64,000 nt of DNA from Bacteroidetes bacterium 47-18 (GCA_001897155.1 MKSF01000037.1:179421-243420), one strand, 5' to 3'. Positions 42,005 through 51,183 are shown, numbered from the stretch's first letter. Notes: a model not told the origin generated them from the letters alone. Numbers and translations: made by a program.

Positions 42005-43186
42005 ATGCAACAAAACGAATCCATCCAAACCGACAAAAAGAAAATTATCGTTTTAGGAAGCGGACCCAACAGAATTGGTCAGGGGATAGAATTTGACTAC
42101 TGCTGTACCCACGGCTTAATAGCTATTAAAGAATCTGGCTATGAGGCTATTATGATCAATTGTAATCCCGAAACCGTTTCGACGGATTTCGATATTGCGG
42201 ATAAGCTGTATTTTGAGCCTGTTTATTGGGAACATATATGGGAGATCATTGAATATGAGCAGCCGGAAGGCGTGATCGTTCAGCTGGGCGGACAGACGGC
42301 GTTGAAATTAGCTAAAAGATTGCACGAAAAAGGTATCCGTATCATCGGGACCTCTTTCGATGATATGGATATAGCGGAAGACAGGGGCCGTTTCAGCGAC
42401 CTCCTGAAAGAAATGGGCATCTTATACCCCAAATACGGTACTGCCTATACTACAGATGAGGCCATAGATGTGGCGAATGTAGTGGGGTACCCGGTGCTGG
42501 TGCGCCCTTCTTACGTACTGGGCGGGCAGGCGATGCGTATCGTGATCAATGACGATGAGCTGGAAGCGAGCGTTATCAACCTTTTACGTTTATTGCCCGG
42601 TAATAAGATCCTGATAGACCATTTCCTGGACCGTTGCCAGGAAGCCGAGATCGATGCCATCTGCGACGGGGAGGAAGTGCATATCATGGGTATTATGGAG
42701 CATATCGAGCCTGCCGGCATCCATTCGGGAGACAGCCATTCCGTGCTGCCTGTTTTCAACCTTGGCAAGCTGGAAGTGGAAGAGATGATAGATATTACCA
42801 AAAAAATAGCCCTGAAGCTGAATGTAAAAGGGCTTATCAATATCCAGTTTGCTATCAAGGACGGTAAAGTATACGTGATAGAGGCCAACCCGAGAGCTTC
42901 CCGTACCACACCGTTTATCGCAAAGGCCTATGGCGTCCCCTACCTGAATATCGCTACTAAGGTCATGCTGGGCGTTAAGAAGATAAAGGACTTTACTATC
43001 GATAAGCACCTGGAAGGGTATGCGATTAAAGAGCCGGTATTCTCTTTCAACAAATTCCCGAATGTGAACAAAGAGCTGGGACCCGAAATGAAATCCACCG
43101 GGGAGGCGATCCGGTTTATTAAAGACCTGAAGGATCCTTACTTCCGTACCCTGTACAAAGAAAGAAGCATGCACTTATCCAGGTAA
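42005..43186 (+). CDS. carB: Carbamoyl-phosphate synthase large subunit, C-terminal synthetase half
   Basis: The 393-residue protein is the second synthetase unit of CarB, which phosphorylates carbamate to carbamoyl phosphate. GSGPNRIGQGIEFDYCC at 18-34 is diagnostic of this unit; the ATP-grasp loop is VRPSYVLGGQAM, the metal site FAIKDGKVYVIEANPRASRT. It ends at KDPYFRTLYKERSMHLSR, where E. coli CarB continues for about 130 residues of the MGS-like allosteric domain (ornithine/IMP/UMP). That domain is absent. The start is set at ATG 42005; the upstream TTG at 41969 would lie within the leader hairpin. Its partner half is at 3486-5147. A strong inverted repeat follows. Confidence 0.95.
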   Translation: MQQNESIQTDKKKIIVLGSGPNRIGQGIEFDYCCTHGLIAIKESGYEAIMINCNPETVSTDFDIADKLYFEPVYWEHIWEIIEYEQPEGVIVQLGGQTALKLAKRLHEKGIRIIGTSFDDMDIAEDRGRFSDLLKEMGILYPKYGTAYTTDEAIDVANVVGYPVLVRPSYVLGGQAMRIVINDDELEASVINLLRLLPGNKILIDHFLDRCQEAEIDAICDGEEVHIMGIMEHIEPAGIHSGDSHSVLPVFNLGKLEVEEMIDITKKIALKLNVKGLINIQFAIKDGKVYVIEANPRASRTTPFIAKAYGVPYLNIATKVMLGVKKIKDFTIDKHLEGYAIKEPVFSFNKFPNVNKELGPEMKSTGEAIRFIKDLKDPYFRTLYKERSMHLSR

Positions 43187-43205
43187 AAGTTAAGCTATAT
43201 TATTT

Positions 43206-43243
43206 ATCAGGAAACCCGGCCAGCAATGGCCGGGTTTCCTGAT
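43206..43243. terminator. Strong inverted repeat after the carB C-half
   Basis: ATCAGGAAACCCGGCCA and its perfect complement flank a GCAA loop, a 17-bp stem. A T-tract is lacking on the plus strand, so it could also stabilise the transcript end. Confidence 0.7.
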
Positions 43244-43348
43244 AATAGAGGGACATCTGTGTACCGTAAAAATTTATGCCTTCCTTACTGGTCAGTTTTT
43301 AAAAAGGCTTATATAGCGCCCGGTAAGTAATTTGACCTGTGTACAAAA

Positions 43349-43380
43349 AAAGTCTGCCTGATTTTCCAGGCAGACTTTTA
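43349..43380 (+). terminator. Second intrinsic terminator
   Basis: AAAGTCTGCCTG/CAGGCAGACTTT with a 6-nt loop and trailing TTTTAT. It may be a backup terminator for the carB half. Confidence 0.7.
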
Positions 43381-43396
43381 TATTGACGACTAAAAA

Positions 43397-43541
43397 TTAT
43401 TATAAGAGATTTCTCACCTCCGTTCGGAATGACCAACACCACCAGCTCCTTTATAGCTAAAATGGTATCTGAGTCGCAGAGAGGACGCTGCTCAGCGAAG
43501 CCTTAATAAAGGTTGTTTCCTGTAAGCAGATAGTCACTTAA
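43397..43541. repeat. Dispersed intergenic repeat, copy E
   Basis: In the opposite orientation to the 51.2 kb copy: ATTATAAGAGATTTCTCACC, TTCGGAATGACCAACACC, CTGCTCAGCGAAGCC, and the end TGTAAGCAGATAGTCACTTA. The outer ACTGACTATC end is absent. It lies 45 bp from the stop of the T9SS protein gene. Confidence 0.72.
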
Positions 43542-43585
43542 GTATGTTTAATCTGCCGGCTATGAAAAAGGTTAGCAGGGTCTTT

Positions 43586-46330
43586 CTACCTGACTACATC
43601 TATTTTCTGCCTGTAGGAAAGCCCGTCAGCGGTTGCCACGATCAGCACATAGATGCCGGCGGGAAGCTCCCGGGTTGAAACCTTGGTATTATGGGTTTTA
43701 AGGTCTTTTATATGCTGTACCGTCCTTCCTGTTACATCCACCACCTGTATGTCCCGGATGTATGTTGCTGTTGCCAGTTCAATATTAACAAAATCGTTAG
43801 CCGGGTTAGGATATACTTTTACCTGGTGGCTATAGTTATTGTCTGCAACGGATAGCCCTGTTATATGAACGGTAGTCGTATCAGAGCTGCTGCCACACGC
43901 ACTGTATGTAACCAGCCTGACAGTATAGTTCCCGTTTCTTGGGAATGAGTGGGTCGGGTTGAGGAGGTACGACAGGGGGCTGCCGTCACCGAAATCCCAG
44001 GCAACACTCGTAACATACTCGGGATTGAAAAGAGCGAAGGAAAAAGTCTGCTGGTTGATATTCCTGACGTAAATCCCTTCATGCAGCGGCGCCTGTCCTG
44101 ACTGCATTACTACGGCAGTATCTGTGGTGACGCATCCGTTCGCTCCCGTGATGCTAACGGTATATATTCCTGCTGATTTTACGGTTGTTTGCGGGGTCGT
44201 TGCTCCGTTGTTCCAATAGTAGCTTATACCATTATCGCCGGCATCCAGCACAACAGGGGCATTGATGCAGGTTTGCGTGTCTGTAATTAAATCAGAAACG
44301 GGATTGAACTTAAGTGTCACATTAACGGTATCGGACTTATGGCAGCCCAGGCCGTTATCTACCGTAACCCAGTAAGTGCCGCTGGCATCTATTACTCTCA
44401 CCTGCCCGTTATAGTTATTATCCCAATGGTAGTTCATGCCCGCGTTCCTGGCATTAAGGAATAATAGTGAACCTTCATCAACACATTGATTGATATCGCT
44501 GCCAAGATCTACGCTGAAATCGCCATGGATACGGACGTTTACAGGCTCTTTGGCGGATTCGCAGCCGCTGGGTTTGGTATAGTGCAGCTTCACGATAGGC
44601 TGGCCGCCGCTGGTGGTCTGGCTGAAAGGGTTAGTGCCGCGGTGCCCTGCAAGAATTCTAAGGTCGGCGTTGGTAGCGGTTATGGTACCGGTAGCGTTTG
44701 TCGCATAATTTAACGCTCCTACAATCGGTGAAAAGAACAGGGAGTAAGTTGAGTTGGCAGGTATGGGCAGGTTAAGGCCGGTTGCAATAATGGTATAATC
44801 CGTGCTTCCTTTGGACATCATATTGGTAGTCGTGGTAAGGAGTATCCATCCTGCATTGCTGGTATTCCCGCCCGCAACCAGCGTATAGTCGTCCGGCCTG
44901 TAATAGATATTCCACGAAGTTGCTGTATTGGCAGCGGTGCTGAGCTTTATGCCGACAGAATCCAGAACGATATCCTCGAATGTCTGTACCCTGAACATGT
45001 GGTTATTCACGCCTGTCGTATTGCCATTGGCAAGCGGGATGAAAATACTGTCATTGCCACCCTGGTTGCCCACGGAAGCAGATACCCAGTAAGTGGTATT
45101 CATGGAGAGGTTGGGGGTCTGGTACGTATTGCCTGTATGAATGGGAGCTGTTGCAAACTGGTCATCAAACCACTTGACGGTCGCGCCGGGACTCGCAACG
45201 GCTTCTAACGTGAAGCTATCCGGGAAACAGGCCCCGGTGTCAGTTACCGAGAGTATCTGGGGATTGACTACAGTTATTCCGAATGTGTCCGTAGTGCAGG
45301 ACTGCCCGTTCAGCTGGAACGTTGCATAGTAATTGTTGGAAAGCAATGCATTGGTAATGGTATATACCGTATCATTAACTCCGGGGAGCACGGTATAGCT
45401 GCTTGTGCCGTTAAACCACGTAATGTTATTGAAGCTTAAACCCGCGTTGGGCCTGATGTTTAACTTGACTTCTGAGTGGAGGCATACGCTGCTGTCTTTA
45501 CTATACATCCGGAATGTCGTAGGCTCAACAACGACCTGGAAAGTATCATTCATATTGTTCTCATCCGCTACATTGTTAGGGTTGGACGTCCAGAATTTCA
45601 AGGCGGTAGCGGCAGTTATATTTTCAGTCCCCAGGCTTACATTCAATGTAGCTTGCGGAGCAATGGGCGTGCTTACAGCAACCGGTGTACGGTTCACGCC
45701 GTTTACCGACCAGTTCACGTTTACCTGGTTCAGGTTGCTGGTACCCCAGTTTTTGATCTGGATATTGACCGCCTGGTTTCCCGGGCAGAAGGCTGCCTGG
45801 GGAGTATTCAGGGCCAGTACTCCGGCATCGTTTTGCGCAGAGGGGCTGCTCCAGGCCTGGATTTCCCTGAAGGCAGGGTTTGAGCCGGCTATGGTATTAA
45901 ATCTTAGTCTTGTGGTGGTTACCGGGCTGGGTAGCCTGTAGCCTATAATGCTGACCGAAGCCCCGGAAATTGTCCCGATATTTACATACGCGGTGCCGTT
46001 CCAGTATTGCAGGGTCAGGCTTGTAAAATGCCTGTTCGTCGCGGCCCCGCCATTATGCAGGGTAACGGAATCTATAGTCTGGGCGGTGCTCCAGGTGTAT
46101 TCTATCCACCCGTTTGAGGACACCCATCCCCATAGAAGCGTACCGCCCTGTAAATAGGTAGGGATATTATTGTCATTGTACAATGCCGGTCCGTAGTTGG
46201 GCGCGGCGCCCCCGCCGGAGTGCGCGGAAACAGCTGTTAAGGCCACATTGATCTGCCCCTTCACCAGGACGTTAAAAGAGCAGATGACCATCAGCATCAT
46301 CCAGGTACCACGTAAAAATAAAGATTTCAT
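43586..46330 (-). CDS. Large secreted protein with PKD domain and T9SS sorting domain
   Basis: The 914-residue cell-surface or secreted protein has a signal peptide (about 1-26) and an N-terminal discoidin/F5/8-type C-like segment (about 30-165, SNGWIEYTWSTAQTIDSVTL). CARDB/Ig-like beta-domains follow (about 170-270), then cysteine-containing Ig-like modules with the repeated motif YWVTVDNGLGC / YTVSITGANGC, a PKD domain near 760-830 (WDFGDGSP ... GNYTVRLVTYSACG), and a C-terminal type IX sorting domain (about 840-914, VKVYPNPANDFVNIEL ... LPAGIYVLIVATADG). It is presumably exported by the Por secretion machinery and anchored or released. No catalytic domain is recognised, so it is an adhesin-like or matrix protein. 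Confidence 0.9.
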   Translation of the reverse strand: MKSLFLRGTWMMLMVICSFNVLVKGQINVALTAVSAHSGGGAAPNYGPALYNDNNIPTYLQGGTLLWGWVSSNGWIEYTWSTAQTIDSVTLHNGGAATNRHFTSLTLQYWNGTAYVNIGTISGASVSIIGYRLPSPVTTTRLRFNTIAGSNPAFREIQAWSSPSAQNDAGVLALNTPQAAFCPGNQAVNIQIKNWGTSNLNQVNVNWSVNGVNRTPVAVSTPIAPQATLNVSLGTENITAATALKFWTSNPNNVADENNMNDTFQVVVEPTTFRMYSKDSSVCLHSEVKLNIRPNAGLSFNNITWFNGTSSYTVLPGVNDTVYTITNALLSNNYYATFQLNGQSCTTDTFGITVVNPQILSVTDTGACFPDSFTLEAVASPGATVKWFDDQFATAPIHTGNTYQTPNLSMNTTYWVSASVGNQGGNDSIFIPLANGNTTGVNNHMFRVQTFEDIVLDSVGIKLSTAANTATSWNIYYRPDDYTLVAGGNTSNAGWILLTTTTNMMSKGSTDYTIIATGLNLPIPANSTYSLFFSPIVGALNYATNATGTITATNADLRILAGHRGTNPFSQTTSGGQPIVKLHYTKPSGCESAKEPVNVRIHGDFSVDLGSDINQCVDEGSLLFLNARNAGMNYHWDNNYNGQVRVIDASGTYWVTVDNGLGCHKSDTVNVTLKFNPVSDLITDTQTCINAPVVLDAGDNGISYYWNNGATTPQTTVKSAGIYTVSITGANGCVTTDTAVVMQSGQAPLHEGIYVRNINQQTFSFALFNPEYVTSVAWDFGDGSPLSYLLNPTHSFPRNGNYTVRLVTYSACGSSSDTTTVHITGLSVADNNYSHQVKVYPNPANDFVNIELATATYIRDIQVVDVTGRTVQHIKDLKTHNTKVSTRELPAGIYVLIVATADGLSYRQKIDVVR

Positions 46331-46754
46331 AACTTTTCATTATAAGTGTGTTATTGAATATAAAGGCCTGATCATAGCAAAGACATCATTCATCTTAAAA
46401 AAGAGAAGTGCATACAGGTAAATACCTGGACGAAAATTATTCGATCAGATTTTTTTATGGCAGAGGGTTGGTAATTCCTTGGGGCTTGGTTTATACTACT
46501 GCCGGCTCCGGTGACATGCAACCGGCAGGTGATTTGATCCCATACACCTGTCAAATGCAGGCCAGGATATGTGTTATTTGCAAGTTAATAATTATTTGTT
46601 GTATAAAAAAATGCGGCGCCGGTTTTTTAGGATTCGTGTGCTGTGGCGTTTACGGAGCCGTGAAGAATTTGCAGGACCCGGGCGGGTCTCAATCTCCTGA
46701 AAAATGTAGCAGCTATGCCTGCATGTAAATTTCCTGTGTAGATCCTGTGCAAGT

Positions 46755-46788
46755 GCAAAGGGTTTCAGATACATCTGAAACCCTTTGC
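46755..46788. terminator. Perfect 16-bp inverted repeat beside the tRNA relic
   Basis: GCAAAGGGTTTCAGAT and its perfect complement with a 2-nt centre. The minus strand carries the same AAAGGGTTTCAG start of hairpin that follows the intact CAT tRNA at 48804-48837, so this is the relic's terminator. Confidence 0.7.
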
Positions 46789-46795
46789 CGGCTTG

Positions 46796-46866
46796 TGGTC
46801 CCGTGCGGACCTGAATAGTAATACCTGTCAGGGATATATACCCTGCGGCCCGGGAATGCCAGGACA
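46796..46866 (-). pseudogene. Decayed copy of the CAT-anticodon tRNA
   Basis: On the minus strand the segment ends CGGGACCA, followed by CAAG, as in the intact tRNA at 48847-48920. The last 22 bases of the tRNA match at about 15 positions, including TTCA and GGGACCA. The anticodon-stem-like CAGGG-TATATAT-CCCTG is still present, but the T-stem no longer pairs and the acceptor 5' side is degraded. The adjacent terminator is shared with the intact gene. It is therefore a duplicated tRNA gene that has lost function. The rest of the 46331-46957 spacer has no coding character. Confidence 0.6.
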
Positions 46867-46887
46867 CTTCATGTCTTTGTTAAAAAA

Positions 46888-46926
46888 AAGCCCCCGTAAA
46901 AGCGGAAATGCTTTTTATGGGGGCTT
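46888..46926 (-). terminator. Terminator of the propeller protein gene
   Basis: AAGCCCCCGTAAAAGC pairs with GCTTTTT ATGGGGGCTT (one bulge), with a U-rich tail on the minus strand. Confidence 0.85.
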
Positions 46927-46957
46927 GTTATATTTTAATTCTTAATGTTAATTAGTC

Positions 46958-48373
46958 TTATTCTCCCAACAGCACTAATTGTTCTGTTTTGATAAATTTA
47001 CCTGCTTCGTCGGTCAGCTTCAGGCTATATACCCCGGCGGGTACCTTTTCCAGGTTGAGCGTAACAGCCTTTACCTCTGACAGTATTACTTTTCCATCTA
47101 CTGCTATGAGTGTAGCGTTTACTGGTACAGGTGAGGCAATGTAAACAACTCCGTTCGCAGGGTTGGGATATATTTTTACAGAGGCTGCAGTAATATTTTC
47201 TATACCTGTAGAGGAGAATGGAAATACATCTGATGTGCCGCTGCAGCCGTTGTTATCCACTACTGCTACGGTATAGTCTCCATTAGCTTGCGCGGTGTAT
47301 GTATTATTGGTAGCGCCAGGTATAGCTGTACCGTTAAGGCTCCACTGGTAACTATTGTAACCGGTAGCGGTGGAAAGCGTGTTCCCGTTTGCAGTAATAG
47401 CAGGTACAAATGATACACAGCCGAAGGTAGAAACTCCACCGGAATAAGTTCCTGCCCATACATTATCCCGGGCGTCCACAGCGATGGAGAAGACCGCATC
47501 ATCCGCCAGTCCGCTGTTGTTGGTATTATAGGCCGTCCAGGAAGAACCGTCAAATTTGCTGATACCGTAATCATAACCGGCAATCCATATATTGTTGCGG
47601 GAGTCTATAGCAATAGAGGTAACATTATTATCTTTCAGTCCGCTGTTGCCTGTGTGGTAGGAAGCCCAGTTGGTACCGTCAAATTTATTGATGCCACCGC
47701 CCATAGTACCGATCCATATATTGTTTTGAGCATCTATGGCAATCGACTGTACCTTGTTATGGCTCAGCCCGCTGTTGCCGGTGTTATAAACAGTCCAGGT
47801 AGTGCCGTTAAATTTGCTGAGGCCACTGTATGCAGAGCCAAACCACTTGTTTCCCTGTGCATCTATGGCAACAGAATTGATATAGTCATTTGCGATCCCG
47901 CTATTGTTGGTATTATAGGTAGTCCAGGTTGTGCCATTGAACATGCTTACGCCGTATATGGTTCCGAACCATTTATTGCCCTGAGCATCTATAGCGATAG
48001 AAGTGATGTTGTCGTAGCACAATCCACTATTGTTAGTGTTATAGGTAGTCCAGGTTGTTCCGTCAAATTTGCTGACACCATCGTACGAGGTGCCAAACCA
48101 TTTGGTACCCTGTGCATCTATGGCAATAGCTCTGACCTGGTCATTGGCCAATCCGCTGTTGGAAGTGTAATAAGTATGCCAATTGCTGCCGTCAAATGTG
48201 CTCAGGCCGGTATAGGTTCCGAACCATTTATTGCCCTGAGCGTCCGCAGCTATGCAATAGACAAGGTCTTCCGCCAGCCCGCTGTTATTGGTATTATAAG
48301 TAGTCCATACCTGTGCCTGGGTAAGCAGTGGAAACAGGAGTAAAAGAAAATAAAAGGAAAATTGTTTTTTCAT
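46958..48373 (-). CDS. Secreted seven-bladed beta-propeller with T9SS sorting domain
   Basis: The 471-residue secreted protein has a signal peptide of about 20 residues. Seven tandem modules of about 42-43 residues follow (residues about 22-325), each of the form SGLxxDxVxSIAIDAQGNKWFGT...GVSKFDGTTWTxYNTN. This is the two-component-regulator propeller (Reg_prop) repeat seen in hybrid sensors, here without a kinase. The strand WTTYNTNN before module 1 probably closes the ring. A beta-rich spacer (about 330-390) and a T9SS C-terminal domain (about 395-471, VKIYPNPANGVVYIA ... VPAGVYSLKLTDEAG) follow. Neighbouring repeats are similar enough to allow recombination. Confidence 0.92.
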   Translation of the reverse strand: MKKQFSFYFLLLLFPLLTQAQVWTTYNTNNSGLAEDLVYCIAADAQGNKWFGTYTGLSTFDGSNWHTYYTSNSGLANDQVRAIAIDAQGTKWFGTSYDGVSKFDGTTWTTYNTNNSGLCYDNITSIAIDAQGNKWFGTIYGVSMFNGTTWTTYNTNNSGIANDYINSVAIDAQGNKWFGSAYSGLSKFNGTTWTVYNTGNSGLSHNKVQSIAIDAQNNIWIGTMGGGINKFDGTNWASYHTGNSGLKDNNVTSIAIDSRNNIWIAGYDYGISKFDGSSWTAYNTNNSGLADDAVFSIAVDARDNVWAGTYSGGVSTFGCVSFVPAITANGNTLSTATGYNSYQWSLNGTAIPGATNNTYTAQANGDYTVAVVDNNGCSGTSDVFPFSSTGIENITAASVKIYPNPANGVVYIASPVPVNATLIAVDGKVILSEVKAVTLNLEKVPAGVYSLKLTDEAGKFIKTEQLVLLGE

Positions 48374-48803
48374 TTTTTTGTTATTTAAATGTAATTGATT
48401 GAATCTGTATAAAATGTTTGTGAATATTCTCTTTCGTGCTCTGTCCTCCGGATAACGTTAAAGAACCTTTCCGGATTGTGCTGGGGTACATATAATTCAA
48501 ACCATAATTTGTAGTAAGAACAATAGTAACAGTAATACTACAAAAACTATGCTATTATTGAAATCTTCAGCTCTTATGCGGGAATATTTCAACATTCATC
48601 ATCTTCCTTATCCGTAATCCCCGCATTTCAGACCGCTATTTAGCTGACTTATCAAAGATACCTCTTTCATATTGCAGAGAGGGAAGCCAGCCTGTTGAAT
48701 GTTTCATATGATTTTTGGTAGCGGTATCGGCCCTTATTATATCAGGGTCTGCGCTCTGTCTTTAAATAAAAACGGCAGGATAACATTAATTTTTCTGTGC
48801 TAA
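48374..48803. other. Intergenic region, little recognised
   Basis: 430 bp between the propeller gene and the tRNA terminator. The only element seen is CAAAGATA at 48653-48660, a possible -7 box on the minus strand for the propeller gene about 280 bp downstream. No ORF or repeat of the dispersed family was found. Confidence 0.4.
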
Positions 48804-48837
48804 AAAGGGTTCCAGCTTTGAAACGCTGAAACCCTTT
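48804..48837 (-). terminator. Terminator of the CAT tRNA
   Basis: AAAGGGTTCCAGC pairs with GCTGAAACCCTTT (one mismatch) with an 8-nt loop. The minus strand then runs into TTTTTA. Confidence 0.85.
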
Positions 48838-48846
48838 CCTGTCTTG

Positions 48847-48920
48847 TGGTCCCACTCGGGCTTGAACCAAGGACCCCCTGATTATGAGTCAGGTGCTCTA
48901 ACCAACTGAGCTATAGGACC
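48847..48920 (-). tRNA. tRNA with anticodon CAT (Met elongator or Ile2)
   Basis: Acceptor GGTCCTA/TGGGACC with discriminator A, anticodon loop CTCATAA giving CAT, T-arm TTGG-TTCAAGC-CCGA. The lack of the initiator's unpaired first base excludes initiator Met. Distinguishing elongator Met from the lysidine-modified Ile2 needs a classifier (TilS recognition). It is an isolated gene with its own promoter and terminator. Confidence 0.95.
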
Positions 48921-48953
48921 GCATCTGTATTAAAACAGTGCATAAATGGAGTG

Positions 48954-48961
48954 CAAATTTA
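48954..48961 (-). promoter_or_regulatory. -7 element of the CAT tRNA
   Basis: CAAATTTA on the plus strand is TAAATTTG on the minus strand, 33 bp upstream of the tRNA. Confidence 0.5.
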
Positions 48962-49029
48962 CTGTGCGGAAATATTTTTACCAAATTTATTTATTGAAAA
49001 GTTTTTCACATTTATATTAATATTAATCG

Positions 49030-49037
49030 TATCTTTG
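49030..49037 (+). promoter_or_regulatory. -7 element (TATCTTTG) of rpsA
   Basis: TAnnTTTG match giving a leader of about 34 nt before the start codon. Confidence 0.6.
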
Positions 49038-49060
49038 CACCCTAAAATACTTTTTTACAA

Positions 49061-49067
49061 AAGGAGG
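49061..49067 (+). promoter_or_regulatory. Strong Shine-Dalgarno of rpsA
   Basis: AAGGAGG eight bases before a TTG start codon. None of the other start codons inspected in this window has a comparable sequence, in line with the general weakness of Shine-Dalgarno use in Bacteroidota. Confidence 0.85.
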
Positions 49068-49075
49068 AAATTAAT

Positions 49076-50860
49076 TTGTCACAAAACTTAAACATCACAG
49101 CGCATGATGATTTCGACTGGAGTGTCGATAAGCGCAACGTAGCTTCTTATTCCCAGGACCAACGTGAGGCCTTGGAAAAATCGTACGAGGAGACTTTCAA
49201 GTCTATCAATGAAGCAGAATTATTAAAAGGTACGGTTGTTGGTCTGACCAAAACGGATGCCATCATCAACATCGGGTTCAAATCTGATGGTCTGATATCA
49301 CTGAATGAATTCCGTGATATGCCGAACATCACGATCGGTGACGAAGTTGAAGTGCTTGTTCTGGAGAAGGAAGACCGTGACGGTCAGCTCTCTTTAAGCC
49401 GCAAGCAGGCCCGTCAGGTACGCAGCTGGCAGAACATTGTGGACTACTTCAAATCAGGAGAAGTGGTTACCGGTACGATCACGTCCAAAACCAAAGGCGG
49501 CCTTATCGTGGACGTTAACGGTCTTGAAACGTTCCTGCCCGGTTCCCAGATCGATGTTAAACCCGTTACGGACTACGATCAGTACGTGGGTAAAACTATG
49601 GATTTCAAGGTTGTTAAGATCAACGAGCAGATCCGTAATGCCGTGGTTTCTCACAAAGCCCTTATCGAAAGCGATTTAGAGCAGCAACGTGGTGAGATCA
49701 TGTCTAAACTTGAAAAAGGACAAATCTTAGAAGGTACAATCAAAAACGTTACAGACTTCGGTGCATTCGTTGACCTGGGTGGCGTAGACGGTTTATTGTA
49801 TATTACAGATATCAGCTGGGGTCGTGTATCTCATCCGAGCGAAGTATTAAGCAACGGTCAGACGCTGAACGTTGTGGTATTGGACTTTGATGATGATAAA
49901 AAACGTATCAGCTTAGGCCTGAAGCAACTGACGCCTCAGCCTTGGGAAAATTTACCGGAAGCTGTTGCGGAAGGTTCTACAGTAAAAGGTAAAGTAGTAA
50001 ATATCGAAGATTACGGTGCTTTCCTGGAAATCTTACCTGGTGTTGAAGGCCTGGTGCACGTATCTGAAATTACCTGGAGCTCCCAGCCTATCAATGCAAA
50101 AGAGTTCTTCAAAATGGGTGATGAGTACGAAGCAAAAGTCGTTACCTTAGACAGGGAAGACAGGAAAATGTCCTTATCTATCAAACAACTGACTGATGAT
50201 CCATGGGGAGATATCGAAAATAAATTCCCTGAAAACAGCAGGCATACCGGTGTAGTTAAGAATATCACTCCTTACGGCGTATTCGTTGAGCTGGAGACAG
50301 GTATCGGCGGTATGATCCACATCAGCGATCTTAGCTGGACCAAACGTTACAACAATCCTTCCGAGTTTACTAAAGTTGGTGAGAAGATAGACGTTGTTAT
50401 TTTATCTATTGATAAAGAAAACCGCAAATTATCTCTGGGCCACAAGCAACTGGAAGAAGATCCATGGAACACTTTTGAAACCGTATTCCCTGTAGGTTCC
50501 GTTCACGAAGGTACCATCATCCGTAAAGATGATAAAGGTGCAGTAGTGCAACTGGCGCATGGCCTGGAAGCATTTGCTCCTACCCGCCACCTCCGTAAAG
50601 AAGATGAGACTTCTTTAAGCAACGAGGATACCGCTTCTTTCGTGGTTCTGGAGTTTGACCGTAACGAAAAGAAAATCCTTGTTTCTCACAGCCGTACTTG
50701 GGAACAGGCTAAAGCTGATGAAAGAGAAGCACAGGCAAAGGAAACAAAAGAATCAGTGAAAAAAGTACAGGATAAAGTTGAAAAACCAACCCTTGGTGAC
50801 TTAGGTGCTTTAGCTGATATCAAGAACAAACTGAAAGAAGAAGAGGAAGGTAATAAATAA
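49076..50860 (+). CDS. rpsA: 30S ribosomal protein S1
   Basis: The 594-residue RNA-binding ribosomal protein consists of repeated S1 (OB-fold) domains: about 53-120 (VVGLTKTDAIINIGFKSDGLISLNEF), 138-202, then four well-spaced domains at about 218-288, 303-374, 389-461 and 476-545, each with the G-x-F-V/L-x-L/I...EGLVHISE core. The C-terminal about 45 residues are charged and likely disordered. S1 guides mRNAs lacking strong ribosome-binding sites to the 30S subunit. The start is TTG with a strong Shine-Dalgarno. It is monocistronic with its own promoter and terminator. Confidence 0.97.
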   Translation: MSQNLNITAHDDFDWSVDKRNVASYSQDQREALEKSYEETFKSINEAELLKGTVVGLTKTDAIINIGFKSDGLISLNEFRDMPNITIGDEVEVLVLEKEDRDGQLSLSRKQARQVRSWQNIVDYFKSGEVVTGTITSKTKGGLIVDVNGLETFLPGSQIDVKPVTDYDQYVGKTMDFKVVKINEQIRNAVVSHKALIESDLEQQRGEIMSKLEKGQILEGTIKNVTDFGAFVDLGGVDGLLYITDISWGRVSHPSEVLSNGQTLNVVVLDFDDDKKRISLGLKQLTPQPWENLPEAVAEGSTVKGKVVNIEDYGAFLEILPGVEGLVHVSEITWSSQPINAKEFFKMGDEYEAKVVTLDREDRKMSLSIKQLTDDPWGDIENKFPENSRHTGVVKNITPYGVFVELETGIGGMIHISDLSWTKRYNNPSEFTKVGEKIDVVILSIDKENRKLSLGHKQLEEDPWNTFETVFPVGSVHEGTIIRKDDKGAVVQLAHGLEAFAPTRHLRKEDETSLSNEDTASFVVLEFDRNEKKILVSHSRTWEQAKADEREAQAKETKESVKKVQDKVEKPTLGDLGALADIKNKLKEEEEGNK

Positions 50861-50897
50861 TATTGCCTGCTTCCCGAAATAAGTTCGAATACTGATG

Positions 50898-50932
50898 ATT
50901 GCGTCCACGGAAGTGGACGCAATTTTATTTTA
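50898..50932 (+). terminator. Intrinsic terminator of rpsA
   Basis: ATTGCGTCCAC/GTGGACGCAAT with a GGAA loop, followed by a T-rich run. Confidence 0.9.
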
Positions 50933-51183
50933 TATGCAATCTGTAATGTAATTAATAAAACCGGGCAGAGGTATCTCCAGATACCTGGCGTCTTTAAACT
51001 AAAAATAGCAGAAAGCAGTATAGCTGCCACAGACAGTATGCGTGCTAAACCAACGCAGCAGACGGGATAAAGGTGGTCAGGTCGTAACTATCATAAGTAA
51101 AGAAGGAATCTTAAAAAGGTACCTTTTATATAAAGTCGGTATGGGTAGATAAAATATAAGGGAGTAAGTAGGCTGTAGCAGTC

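Noticed and set aside
46408..46728. 106-codon plus-strand frame in the intergenic region
   Set aside because: Composition is not protein-like (irregular Cys-rich runs), it has no promoter, and it precedes the tRNA relic.
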